From Gammaproteobacteria bacterium (GTDB lineage Bacteria; Pseudomonadota; Gammaproteobacteria; Steroidobacterales; Steroidobacteraceae): a stretch of 64,000 bases of DNA. The notes beneath the pieces were generated by a model. That model did no database searches. It was not told where the DNA came from and saw only the letters and a list, made by a program, of their open reading frames with translations. The position numbers and the translations under genes were made by a program. Location of the stretch: NCBI GenBank assembly GCA_028293765.1, contig JAQGOG010000067.1, positions 1 through 64,000 of the forward strand, in the 5' to 3' direction. This document shows, one piece after another, positions 29,281-38,648 of the stretch; position 1 is the stretch's first letter; every line of letters begins with the position of its first letter.

Positions 29281-30273
29281 ATGGCTGCTTATGTTACATA
29301 CGAGCGTTCGCAACGGGCCACGCAGCGGCGACTGCCGGGCGGACTGATTGGCCTGGCAGGCATCGTGCTGCTCGGCACCGCCGCATGCAGCAATCTTGGC
29401 GTCGGGGGGCAGAATGAAATGGCCTGGGCTCGGGCGGCGCTCGAGCGCAATGGAAGTCTCGAAATCGTGGCCGCGGATCAGCAGACCAGTACGTTCACCG
29501 TGCGTTTGAAGAACTCCGGCGAGTTGCGCATGATTCGCGTCGATCAAGTTGTCGGTGGCCCGCCTTGGACGCTGGAGTCAGCTGAGCGCAGCGGCGCAAG
29601 TTCGACGACTACCGCAACCTCAGGCTCATCGCCGCCACCGGCGGAGCCTCCAGCGGAGGCGAATGCGCCCGCGGGCTTGTCCACGTCGCCGAGCAACAAT
29701 TCGCTCGCGGCCCGGGACGAGCCAGCCACCGCGCCGGCGCCGGCGGGTGCCCTGCCGAAGGAGCTGAAATCCACGACCGCCGCTTCGGACACGGAAGCAT
29801 CGGCCCACAGCGATGTGGCATCGACCATGCCGGGAGAGCGGGTGCTCGAATCGGGTCCCGGCTACGCCATCAAGACGGCATCGAAGGGTGCTCCCGCCAA
29901 TCCACGCGCGGAGCGTGAGAAATCGTCCACGACGACCGCGGCCATGGAGCGGCGTCACGACCCGATCATCTGCCAGGGCGAGCGCCTCTTGCAGATCGAC
30001 AATCGGAATCTGGAGTTCGACGGCGATGCCGTGTCCGCCGAGGATGGCTGTGAGATTCACATCACGAACAGCCACATCACTGCGAAGGGCGTGGGCGTCT
30101 CCGCTCGTCACGCGAACGTGCACATCGAAAACAGCCAGATAGAAGGCGACGCGGCTTCGATCAACGTCTCCGAAGGCGCGCAGGTCTATGCGTCCTCGTC
30201 CAAGTTCAAGGGCATGAGCCGCCGTCTCGACAACTCGTCCTTTCATGACCTCGGTGGCAATGTCTGGAATTGA
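29281..30273 (+). CDS. Predicted lipoprotein with C-terminal beta-helix-like repeats
   Basis: A 330-residue protein of no recognised family. The N-terminus has a basic region, a hydrophobic core (GLIGLAGIVLLG) and TAACSNLG, which could serve as a lipobox. Residues about 45-95 form a small folded region (LEIVAADQQTSTFTVRLKNS). A Ser/Pro/Ala-rich linker spans about 100-220. Residues about 228-320 contain repeating short strands (EIHITNSHITAKG, NVHIENSQIEGD, YASSSKFKG), like right-handed parallel beta-helix proteins. GGAG lies about 9 nt upstream of the ATG. An envelope role is inferred; no catalytic motif is visible. Confidence 0.65.
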   Translation: MAAYVTYERSQRATQRRLPGGLIGLAGIVLLGTAACSNLGVGGQNEMAWARAALERNGSLEIVAADQQTSTFTVRLKNSGELRMIRVDQVVGGPPWTLESAERSGASSTTTATSGSSPPPAEPPAEANAPAGLSTSPSNNSLAARDEPATAPAPAGALPKELKSTTAASDTEASAHSDVASTMPGERVLESGPGYAIKTASKGAPANPRAEREKSSTTTAAMERRHDPIICQGERLLQIDNRNLEFDGDAVSAEDGCEIHITNSHITAKGVGVSARHANVHIENSQIEGDAASINVSEGAQVYASSSKFKGMSRRLDNSSFHDLGGNVWN

Positions 30274-30312
30274 CGCTTGCGGTGCGATCCCCGGCCTTAC
30301 CCTGATTGGACC

Positions 30313-30340
30313 TTGGCCCCGTCTCGCGACGGATTACACT
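30313..30340 (+). promoter_or_regulatory. Possible sigma70 promoter of glnE
   Basis: TTGGCC (30313-30318) and TACACT (30335-30340) are 16 bp apart and lie 35 bp upstream of the glnE ATG. Neither hexamer is perfect, so this is tentative. Confidence 0.35.
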
Positions 30341-30374
30341 ATCGCCGGTTCAATAACTCGAGTCCGGCATCGTC

Positions 30375-33311
30375 ATGCATCCGTTCCGCGAGGGGTTTAC
30401 TGCGAGCGATGAACTAACCGCGTCGACGCAGCGCGCGCTCGACGCGATTCATGCGAACGAGTCCGCCGCTGCGGCGCTCTCAGCCGCCCCCGCTGCCATC
30501 CGCGACTCGCTGCCTCTCGTGCTTGCGGGGAGCGATTTCGTGGCGCGATCCTGCGCTCGCGACGGAAAACTACTGGCGGATCTGATCGCGCGGAACGACT
30601 TGCAACGGAAGCTCTCCGCGGGAGATTTTGCCGCCCGTGCTCCGGCCTTGCCGCCGGATGTCGCGACCCCTGAAAGCGAAATGTTGATGCGGCTGCGCTG
30701 CTGGCGCCGTCATGAGATGGTGCGTATCGCGTGGCGCGATCTGGCCGGTTGGGCTGACCTCGCGGAAACGCTGAGCGACCTGTCAGCCTTCGCGGATGCA
30801 GTGATCGACGTGGCCCTGCAATACGCCCGACGTGCGCTGGTCGCCCGTTACGGGGAGCCGCGTGCCGCCGACGCCACCGTGCAACCCCTCATTGTCATCG
30901 GGATGGGCAAGCTGGGAGGCGGCGAGCTCAATTTTTCCTCCGACGTCGATCTCGTTCTGTTGTTTCCCGAACATGGCGAAACGGACGGCGCGCGTCAGAT
31001 CGCGAACCAGGAGTTCTTCACGCGCCTCGGCCAGGCGCTCATCCGCCTGTTGGGAGCGCCGACTCACGACGGTCTGGTGTTGCGGGTCGACATGCGACTG
31101 CGCCCCTTCGGCGACAGCGGTCCACTGGTCTCGAGCTTTGCTTCATTCGAGGATTACCTGCCGCGCCACGGGCGCGACTGGGAGCGTTACGCCTACGTGA
31201 AGGCGCGGGCAATCACTGCCCCGGAGCGGTACGCAGAAGTTCATGCATCGGCGGTCCGACCCTTCGTCTATCGAAGGTATCTCGATTACGGCGTGTTCGA
31301 GAGTCTTCGGGAAATGAAAGCACTGATCGAGCGCGAGGTAGAGCGCCGCGAACTCGCCGATCACGTCAAGCTCGGCCCCGGGGGGATCCGCGAGATCGAG
31401 TTTATGGTGCAGGCCCTGCAGCTCATCCGTGGAGGGCAGGATCGGCGGCTGCAGACGCCCTCGCTGTTGAAGGCGCTCGGCCTCCTTGAAAACTGGAAGC
31501 TGCTGCCGTCCGGAGTAGTCGACGAGCTGCGCGCGGCGTACATCTACCTGCGCCGCCTGGAGAACCGCCTTCAGATGCTCGGGGACTCGCAGGTTCACCG
31601 CCTGCCGGCAGATGAGCTGGCACGTGAGCGCGTTACGCTCGCCATGGGAGCAGCCGATTGGGCCGCTTTCATGCGCGAGCTGAACGGGCATCGCGGCCGC
31701 GTGAGCCGGCATTTCCGGCTCGTGGTTTTCGGCGGAGCCGAGCGGGACAACGGTGCCGTGAAGATCGACCTGGGCCGGTTCTGGGATAGCCAGGCAGAGA
31801 CGGCGGTGCTCGCGGAGTCACTGGCCCGCGCCGGATTCGCCGCCAGCGACGAGGTCGCGCGCCTGCTGCTCGAACTGCGCGCGTCCGCCCTGGTTCGTAA
31901 GCTCGATGAGCCCGGACGCAAGCGGCTGCAGGCGCTGCTGCCGCCGCTCCTGGCGGATGTAGTGGTTGCCGGCCACGCGGACAAGGATGCGCAGTTGCCG
32001 GTGTTGCGCAGAGTGTTGCGGATAATAGAAGCGATCGGACAGCGTTCGGCGTATTTCGCGTTGTTGCACGAGAACAGTATCGCCCGGTCGCGGCTCGTCG
32101 AGCTTTGCGGCCACGGCGATTTTCTTGCGAGCCAGATTGCTTCGCATCCGCTGCTGCTCGATGAGCTCATTGACGAGCGTCTGCTGGCCGAGTTGCCCGA
32201 TCGAGCGAGTCTGGCGCGCGAGCTGGTCACGCGGCTGGAGCAGCTGAGCGACGACGATCCCGAGCATCAGGTCGAGGCACTCCGGCATTTCCAGCGTGCC
32301 GCGGTCTTTCGGGTCGCGGTGGCGGACCTGACGGGGAGGATTCCGGTCATGCGTGTGAGCGACCGGCTCACCGAGATCGCGGAACTCATCGTCGAGCAAG
32401 CGATCGAGCTCGGCTGGCGGCAGATCACCGCGCAGTTCGGCGTCCCGATGTGCGGGGAGGGCGCTGACAGGCGACCGGTGAGCATCTGCGCGGTGGGCTA
32501 CGGCAAGCTCGGTGGAATGGAGCTCGGCTATTCGTCCGATCTCGATCTCGTCTTCCTCCACGACTCCCGCGGCGAGCAGCAGGAGACGGCCGGTGTCCCG
32601 GGGATAGCCGCCCCGCCGATCGACAACCAGGTCTTCTTTGTCCGGCTCGCGCAACGGATCGTGCACCTGCTGACGATGCATTCCGCTGCCGGCAGGCTCT
32701 ATGAGGTCGACGTGCGCCTGAGACCGAGCGGTAAGGGTGGTCTGCTGGTAACCAGCATCCGTGCCTTCGCCGACTATCAGCGGCAGGATGCGTGGACCTG
32801 GGAGCACCAGGCGCTGCTGCACGCCCGTGCGGTGGCGGGTGCTGTGGCTCTGCGTGCCGAATTCGAGAGCGTCCGCCTCGAGGTGCTGGCCAATCACGTA
32901 CGGCGTGACAGCCTCCGCAGCGAAGTGCGCAACATGCGGGAGCGGATGCGCAAAGAGCTCTCGAAGGGAACCACCACCCAGTTCGACATCAAGCAGGATG
33001 CCGGCGGAGTCGCCGATATCGAATTCCTCGCGCAATACTGGGCGCTGCGGTGGGCGCGGGAGTATCCGCCGGTGGCCCTGTTCTCCGACACCATCCGGCA
33101 GCTGGAATCGGTTGCTTCAGCCGATCTCGTGCCGCAGGCGACGGTTGATGTGCTGACCGGCGCCTATCAGGCGTTCCGCGGGCGGTCGCACCATCTCGCC
33201 CTCGCGGGGGCCGAGCCCATCGTCCCTGCAACTGAGTTCGTTGCGGAGCGGACCGCCGTGACTCGCATCTGGAACGAGGCGATGGCTGAGGAGCCATCGA
33301 GGGGGTCCTAG
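30375..33311 (+). CDS. glnE: Glutamine synthetase adenylyltransferase/adenylyl-removing enzyme
   Basis: A 978-residue bifunctional regulator that adenylylates and deadenylylates glutamine synthetase in response to PII. It has two nucleotidyltransferase domains. The N-terminal one carries GMGKLGGGELNFSSDVDLVL (about 176-195). The C-terminal one carries GYGKLGGMELGYSSDLDLVF (about 711-730). Both keep the Gly-rich loop and the paired Asp of the active site. Length is typical (about 950). No glutamine synthetase gene is in the window. Confidence 0.97.
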   Translation: MHPFREGFTASDELTASTQRALDAIHANESAAAALSAAPAAIRDSLPLVLAGSDFVARSCARDGKLLADLIARNDLQRKLSAGDFAARAPALPPDVATPESEMLMRLRCWRRHEMVRIAWRDLAGWADLAETLSDLSAFADAVIDVALQYARRALVARYGEPRAADATVQPLIVIGMGKLGGGELNFSSDVDLVLLFPEHGETDGARQIANQEFFTRLGQALIRLLGAPTHDGLVLRVDMRLRPFGDSGPLVSSFASFEDYLPRHGRDWERYAYVKARAITAPERYAEVHASAVRPFVYRRYLDYGVFESLREMKALIEREVERRELADHVKLGPGGIREIEFMVQALQLIRGGQDRRLQTPSLLKALGLLENWKLLPSGVVDELRAAYIYLRRLENRLQMLGDSQVHRLPADELARERVTLAMGAADWAAFMRELNGHRGRVSRHFRLVVFGGAERDNGAVKIDLGRFWDSQAETAVLAESLARAGFAASDEVARLLLELRASALVRKLDEPGRKRLQALLPPLLADVVVAGHADKDAQLPVLRRVLRIIEAIGQRSAYFALLHENSIARSRLVELCGHGDFLASQIASHPLLLDELIDERLLAELPDRASLARELVTRLEQLSDDDPEHQVEALRHFQRAAVFRVAVADLTGRIPVMRVSDRLTEIAELIVEQAIELGWRQITAQFGVPMCGEGADRRPVSICAVGYGKLGGMELGYSSDLDLVFLHDSRGEQQETAGVPGIAAPPIDNQVFFVRLAQRIVHLLTMHSAAGRLYEVDVRLRPSGKGGLLVTSIRAFADYQRQDAWTWEHQALLHARAVAGAVALRAEFESVRLEVLANHVRRDSLRSEVRNMRERMRKELSKGTTTQFDIKQDAGGVADIEFLAQYWALRWAREYPPVALFSDTIRQLESVASADLVPQATVDVLTGAYQAFRGRSHHLALAGAEPIVPATEFVAERTAVTRIWNEAMAEEPSRGS

Positions 33312-33325
33312 CTCCGGCTGACAGG

Positions 33326-33331
33326 TATAAT
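33326..33331 (+). promoter_or_regulatory. -10 element before the zinc-ribbon gene
   Basis: A perfect TATAAT lies 35 bp upstream of the next ATG. No good -35 is seen at 17 bp, so the promoter may rely on an activator. Confidence 0.4.
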
Positions 33332-33366
33332 CCGCACAACGCTTCAACTGTCTCGAAAGTCATCCC

Positions 33367-33564
33367 ATGGCCGCGACGACCCAGCCGCTCATTCAGCCGA
33401 ACGCGCAGAACCAGTACGACGTCACTGCCGAGGACCTGCCGCTTTCCTGTCCTATGCCGGAGATGTACCTGTGGAATTCGCATCCGCGGGTCTACCTACC
33501 GATTGAGGCAACGGGCTGGGCGAAATGCCCTTATTGCGGGGCGGAGTACGCGCTAAAGGAATGA
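33367..33564 (+). CDS. Zinc-finger protein of the zf-CHCC (NDUFS6-like) family
   Basis: A 65-residue protein. The core runs from LSCPMPEMYLWNSHPRVYLP to AKCPYCGAEY, giving Cys, His and a CxxC pair that fit the CHCC zinc site. The family is related to the NDUFS6 subunit of complex I; the bacterial role is not well defined. It stands alone between glnE and the GGDEF-EAL gene. Confidence 0.85.
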   Translation: MAATTQPLIQPNAQNQYDVTAEDLPLSCPMPEMYLWNSHPRVYLPIEATGWAKCPYCGAEYALKE

Positions 33565-33614
33565 GCGCCCGCCGCGGCTATCTCGCCGGGTAGCGGCGCG
33601 ACACTGCGGGCGAT

Positions 33615-35927
33615 CTATGCCGCCAGCGACAGGAGCTGCGGCTTGCCGACCGCGAAGCCCTGGACGTAATCGACCCCCATGCGGCGCGCGGTGTCGAGAG
33701 TCGCGTCGTCCTCCACCTGTTCGGCGATGACCTTGAAGTTGAGGGTACGCGCGAGCTTGATCATCGCGGTGACCATCGCCTGATTGACCGAATCCCGATC
33801 GAGGTTGCGCATGAACGAACCGTCGATCTTCAGGTAATCCATCGGCAGGTTCTTCAGATTCGAGAAAGAGCCCACGCCGGAGCCGAAGTCGTCGAGGGCG
33901 AACTGACAGCCCATGCCGTGCAGCACCCCGACGAAACGGCGTGCATGATCGAGATTGGCCACGACCGCGGTCTCGGTGATCTCGAAGCAGACCTGCGCGG
34001 GGTTGACGCCGGTGCTGTCCAGACACTCCACGACGAATTCGAGGAACTGCACATCCGCGAGCGTCTGGCCGGATACGTTGATTGCGACGCTGCGGTTTGA
34101 AGGAACCGGGATAGCGCCGCGTCCCAGCGCGGCCAGCGTAGTCTGCACGACCCAACGGTCGACGAGCCCCATGAGCCGATAGCGCTCCGCAGCCCGTACG
34201 AATTCTGCCGGCGGCACTTCATGTCCAGCCTCGTCCTGCAGGCGTACGAGCACTTCCATCGCCGGCCCGCCGCCGTCCTGGCCATAGGCCGCAACGATAG
34301 GCTGATGATAAAGCTGGAATCGATTTTCCTTCAGCGCGCCCTGCAGACGCTGCAGCCACTGGATCTCGCCCGTATGACGGGCGAGCGCCTCGTCACGAGC
34401 GGAGTACACGACGACGCGGCCCGATCCCTGCTTCTTCGCGACATAACAGGCGGAGTCGGCCGCCGCGAGGAGCTCCTCGAGCCCCCCGCTCTCGCGTGAG
34501 ATCTCGACCAGGCCGACTGAGACGCCGATGTTGAAGATCTTGTCCTTCCAGACAAAACGATAGTCGCCGACCGCGCGGCAGACGTCGTCCGCGATCTGAC
34601 GAGCCTTCTCGAGCGGGCAACCCATGAGGAGCATGCCGAATTCGTCCCCTCCGAGGCGCGCGACCGTATCGCTGTCCCGGACGGCATCGCGCAGGAGCTT
34701 GGCCACTTCGCGCAGCATGCTGTCGCCCGCGAGATGGCCGCTGGTGTCGTTCACGACCTTGAAGCGGTCGAGATCCAGGTAACAGAGTACGTGTTGTCCA
34801 TCACCGCGATGGCCACTCTCGGTCGCCTCTTCGAGGCGACGCTCGAATTCGCGGCGGTTGACGAGGCCGGTCAGTGCATCGTGCGTCGCCTGGTACGACA
34901 TCTGACGGGCCAGACCGCGAAGCTCCGTCACGTCATGCAGCAGGATCACCGCGCCGACGAGCTCCGAGGCCTCGTTTCGGATCGGGGACGCCGACAACTC
35001 AATCGAGCGCTCATTCCCATTTGCACGCGAGACCAGCAGCGCGCGGCGGCTCAGGTTAACTGGAGCGCCGCTCGTGAGCGCCTGCCGCACCGGATCGGAA
35101 AGCAGCCGCCGGTCCGTTTCGTCCACGAGACTGACGACGTCCTCGAGAGTCTTGCCGACCACCTGTTGGGCAACACTACCCGATAGGTGCTCCGCGGCCG
35201 GATTCATGTAGGTGATGTGGCCTTCTGCGTTCGTCGCGATGATGGCTTCGGCGAGCGAGTTGAGTGCGAGCAGGTGCGTCGACGGCTCGCCGGCGCTCTC
35301 CAGGCGCAAGGCCCGGACCGTCTGCGTCGGTATGATCTCCACGCCCGTGATGAGCAGCGCGTTGGCGCCTTCGTATTCGACGCTGACGGAAGCGATCTCG
35401 AGGCGGCTCACCTGCCCCTGCAGCCCGACCATCTCGATCTCGTAGCGTTCGGCGGTTTCCTCGCCTGCGAGGCGCCGCCGGATGTTCTCATTCACGAGCT
35501 CGGAGTACTCGGGGGGCACCAGATCGCCGAGCCGCCGGCCGATGAGCTCGACGCGGTCGACACCGACGAAGCTCGCAAACTGACGGTTGGTGTACAGGAT
35601 CACGTCGCGATGCACGAGCACGGCCTCGTGGATGCGATCGCCGAGATCGGCAAACACTTTGGGCGATGCGCGCGCGCCCTCGCGGTCCCCGGCGGCGGCG
35701 GAGGCACGTGTCAACAGATGGTTGATGGAGGTGACGAGCGCTGAGACTTCCGGCTTGTCGGTGCGCGAATCGACCCGCCCTTCCAGGCGGCCGCCGATCG
35801 CGATGCGCTGCAATTGCCGGGACAATTCCCCAACGCTTTGCAACTCGCGCCGCTGCAGCCAATACAGCACGAAGAGAAGCGTGGCGACGAGCGCGAACAG
35901 GAGGCACAACAGCCCGACGATCGACAT
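33615..35927 (-). CDS. PAS-GGDEF-EAL cyclic-di-GMP enzyme with N-terminal TM anchor
   Basis: A 770-residue signalling protein. The order is a TM helix (about 3-22), a HAMP-like segment, two PAS domains (about 100-200 and 215-335), GGDEF (about 345-505) and EAL (about 515-765). The cyclase motif RLGGDEFG is intact, with an RDSD inhibitory site five residues before it. The phosphodiesterase motif reads EVLVRL rather than EAL, but the other key motifs remain: ITET, LDDFGSG, YLKIDGSF and IAEQVED. Both activities are therefore plausible. The only extracytoplasmic part is very short, so the sensing is probably through the PAS domains. Confidence 0.92.
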   Translation of the reverse strand: MSIVGLLCLLFALVATLLFVLYWLQRRELQSVGELSRQLQRIAIGGRLEGRVDSRTDKPEVSALVTSINHLLTRASAAAGDREGARASPKVFADLGDRIHEAVLVHRDVILYTNRQFASFVGVDRVELIGRRLGDLVPPEYSELVNENIRRRLAGEETAERYEIEMVGLQGQVSRLEIASVSVEYEGANALLITGVEIIPTQTVRALRLESAGEPSTHLLALNSLAEAIIATNAEGHITYMNPAAEHLSGSVAQQVVGKTLEDVVSLVDETDRRLLSDPVRQALTSGAPVNLSRRALLVSRANGNERSIELSASPIRNEASELVGAVILLHDVTELRGLARQMSYQATHDALTGLVNRREFERRLEEATESGHRGDGQHVLCYLDLDRFKVVNDTSGHLAGDSMLREVAKLLRDAVRDSDTVARLGGDEFGMLLMGCPLEKARQIADDVCRAVGDYRFVWKDKIFNIGVSVGLVEISRESGGLEELLAAADSACYVAKKQGSGRVVVYSARDEALARHTGEIQWLQRLQGALKENRFQLYHQPIVAAYGQDGGGPAMEVLVRLQDEAGHEVPPAEFVRAAERYRLMGLVDRWVVQTTLAALGRGAIPVPSNRSVAINVSGQTLADVQFLEFVVECLDSTGVNPAQVCFEITETAVVANLDHARRFVGVLHGMGCQFALDDFGSGVGSFSNLKNLPMDYLKIDGSFMRNLDRDSVNQAMVTAMIKLARTLNFKVIAEQVEDDATLDTARRMGVDYVQGFAVGKPQLLSLAA

Positions 35928-36146
35928 CTAAGTTCTTAAGCCTTCAGCTTGTGGGCGAACTTCCGAGGACACTCTAATTCATTTTTTGGTGTCTCGGATT
36001 GCGGACACCTGCAGCATAACTGACGCCGCCGGTCGCTCCGCCGGTATTTGACCATATCTCGTCGCAAGTCTGCTTGGCAGGCCGGTGGAAAACCCTTAAC
36101 TTCTGAGGCCTTTCCAACGCCACGCAATAAGTTCAATCGGAGTGCC

Positions 36147-36803
36147 ATGACGATACTGACGGCCGATGCCCGCGAACAGATGATCGAGCAGCAGGTGCGC
36201 GCCTGGGACGTGCTGGACGAGCGCGTTCTACAGATATTCCGCCGGGTGTCGCGCGAGCACTTCGCCCCCGAGCAGCAGCGTTTCCGCGCGTACGCCGACG
36301 CCGAGGTGCCCCTGCCGCACGGCCAGCACATGTTGCGTCCGAGTGTCGTAGGTCGATTGCTGCAGGCACTCGAGCTCACTGGCAACGAACACGTGCTCGA
36401 AATTGGCACGGGGTCGGGATTCATCACGGCATGTCTGCGCACGGTGGCCTCGAAGGTGCGCTCGGTGGAGGTGTTCCCCGAGCTAGCCGAACTGGCTCGC
36501 CGCAATCTTTCGACCTTGGACCTTCGCGATATCGACGTCGTGACCGCGGATGCGATGCAACTCGACACCGGGACCCGATACGGCGCCATCGCCGTCACCG
36601 CCTCGCTGCCGGTCTATGACGATCGATTTCAGAAGCAGCTGGAGATCGGCGGCCGCCTTTTCGTGGTCGTCGGCGAGGCGCCGGTCATGGACGCCCGTCT
36701 CATCCGTCGTACAGGAGAGGGGACCTGGACTTCCGAGAGCCTGTTCGAGACCGTGGTCGATCCTCTGGTGAACGCGCACCGTTTGCCGGAATTCAGGTTC
36801 TAA
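36147..36803 (+). CDS. Protein-L-isoaspartate O-methyltransferase family protein
   Basis: A 218-residue Pcm-like SAM methyltransferase. Signatures: RVSREHFAPEQQR, the substrate-loop region PLPHGQHMLRPSVVGRLLQAL, and the SAM motif VLEIGTGSGFITACL. True Pcm proteins carry QTISQP at the loop; here it is HGQHMLRP, so isoaspartate repair is not certain. It is 117 bp upstream of tolC, an arrangement seen in other gammaproteobacteria and likely co-transcribed. ATG 36147 was chosen as the family start. Confidence 0.87.
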   Translation: MTILTADAREQMIEQQVRAWDVLDERVLQIFRRVSREHFAPEQQRFRAYADAEVPLPHGQHMLRPSVVGRLLQALELTGNEHVLEIGTGSGFITACLRTVASKVRSVEVFPELAELARRNLSTLDLRDIDVVTADAMQLDTGTRYGAIAVTASLPVYDDRFQKQLEIGGRLFVVVGEAPVMDARLIRRTGEGTWTSESLFETVVDPLVNAHRLPEFRF

Positions 36804-36920
36804 ACGCTCGCGGCTCGCGCAGCGTCCAAGGACTACTGCTGTTGGGCCGCCGAGCTTAGGTGATAGTCGGACATAACACCTAGGTTTGAGCGTACTGCGT
36901 TGAATTTAAAGGGAATAGCA

Positions 36921-38534
36921 ATGATTCGTGGCAATTTGATCCGGGCGGAATTGAGCGTCTCGCAGCCCGGTGCGTGCCCACTGCGCGGGCAGCGGCGCAA
37001 TCTCCTGAGCGGCTTGAGCCTGACAATTGCGTTGCTCATGCTGGGGAGTACAGCTCCCGCCAAGGATCTGCTCGGTGTGTACGAGGACGCTCTGCGGAGC
37101 GATCCGCAGCTCCGCGGGGCAGATGCCAACCGGCTGGCCTCGCGCGAATCACGCCCGCAGGCGCTGGCTGCGTTGCTGCCGCAGGTCAACGGTACCGCCG
37201 CCTACACCCGCAACAAGTCGACCGGAACGCAGGCACAATTCGGCTTCGATTCGATCACCGGGGCCCCGATAGTCGAGCCCCTGCAAGCCACGATCGACTC
37301 CACGCAGAAGCAGTGGGCCCTCAATCTCCGCGAAAACCTGTTTTCGTGGGCCAACTGGCAGACGCTCAAAGCCGCCGATAGCCAGGTCGCGCAGGCGGAG
37401 GCCACTTACCAGGCCGCCGAACAGAGTCTGATCCTTCGAGTCTCCCAGGCTTATTTCAACGTGCTGGCCGCCCAGGACGGCCTGGAGGCACAGCAGGCGT
37501 CTCTGGAGGCCATCTCCCGTCAGCTCGACCAGGCCAACAAGCGCTTCGACGTGGGCCTCATTGCCATCACCGATGTGCAGGAGGCGAAAGCAGCGCGCGA
37601 CACCGCCGCGGCCGCCGTGATCGCCGCCAAACGCACGCTGGCCACCACGGAAGACCAGCTTCAGGAAATCACCGATCAGAAGTACGATGCGCTCTCGAAG
37701 CCGGGCACGGAAATGCCGCTCAACATGCCCGAACCCTCGGATGAGAACCGGTGGGTCGAGATCTCGCTCGATCAGAATCTCTCGCTGATTTCGAGCCGCT
37801 TGGCGGCCGACATCGCGCGCGATAACGTGCGAGTCGCCTTTGGGGGCCATTTGCCGATTCTCGATCTGGTGGCGAGCAGGTCGTACGTGACTTCAAATGC
37901 CGACGAGACATTTGGCGGCATTCCATTCAACAACGTCCCCGGACGCACCAACGACAGGCAATTGTCACTGCAGGTCACCGTACCGATTTTCAGCGGTGGC
38001 CTGACGCAATCCCGTGTGCGTCAAAGCCAGTACCTCTGGATCGCCGCCAAGGAGCAGGTGACGCAGGCCTCTCGCGCCACGGAGCGCCAGGCCCGGGACG
38101 CCTATCTTGGTGTCATCAGCGGAATTGCTCGCGTACAAGCCCTGCGGCAGGCACTTGAGTCTAGCCAGACGGCGCTGAGAGCCACCGAGGCGGGCTATGA
38201 GGTAGGGACGCGTACGGCGGTGGATGTCCTCAACGCTCGCCGGACACTCGTTCAAGCGCAGACGGACTATTCGGGCAGTCGCTATGACTACATCGTGAGC
38301 GTTATTCAGCTTCGACTCGCGGCTGGGAATCTCGACCGTGCGCAACTCGCGCAGATAAACGGCTGGCTCGCCGTGTCTGCTCCCACGTCGCCTCGCGTGG
38401 AGACGCCGGAGAGTCTTGCGCCGACCGTGCCGCCAAGCTCATCGCAGCCTTCGACCCCGCCGGCAAATCCTGCGTCCGTACTACCGCCGCCCGGGACGCC
38501 GCAGCCGCAGGGGGGGCAACCGCGTTCGCCGTAG
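36921..38534 (+). CDS. tolC: TolC family outer-membrane channel
   Basis: A 537-residue outer-membrane efflux duct. A signal peptide with hydrophobic core GLSLTIALLMLG precedes two homologous OEP repeats (about 55-265 and 290-480). Characteristic segments are LLGVYEDALRSDPQLRGADA, LFSWANWQTLKAADSQVAQA and RTAVDVLNARRTLVQAQTDY. The last 55 residues or so are a Pro/Ser-rich tail (TPESLAPTVPPSSSQPSTPP) that TolC of E. coli lacks in this form. AAGGG lies 8 nt before ATG 36921. It may serve the MMPL pump or other exporters. Confidence 0.93.
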   Translation: MIRGNLIRAELSVSQPGACPLRGQRRNLLSGLSLTIALLMLGSTAPAKDLLGVYEDALRSDPQLRGADANRLASRESRPQALAALLPQVNGTAAYTRNKSTGTQAQFGFDSITGAPIVEPLQATIDSTQKQWALNLRENLFSWANWQTLKAADSQVAQAEATYQAAEQSLILRVSQAYFNVLAAQDGLEAQQASLEAISRQLDQANKRFDVGLIAITDVQEAKAARDTAAAAVIAAKRTLATTEDQLQEITDQKYDALSKPGTEMPLNMPEPSDENRWVEISLDQNLSLISSRLAADIARDNVRVAFGGHLPILDLVASRSYVTSNADETFGGIPFNNVPGRTNDRQLSLQVTVPIFSGGLTQSRVRQSQYLWIAAKEQVTQASRATERQARDAYLGVISGIARVQALRQALESSQTALRATEAGYEVGTRTAVDVLNARRTLVQAQTDYSGSRYDYIVSVIQLRLAAGNLDRAQLAQINGWLAVSAPTSPRVETPESLAPTVPPSSSQPSTPPANPASVLPPPGTPQPQGGQPRSP

Positions 38535-38648
38535 CCCCCGGGCTGGGAGCCTCGGCTTGAGGGCCTCGCACTTAGCCGGCAAACGCGGAGCTGAGTCGGG
38601 ATCGGACTCGGTGCTGATGCGGCGCTGACCCGGAAGGCAGGTCGGCTG

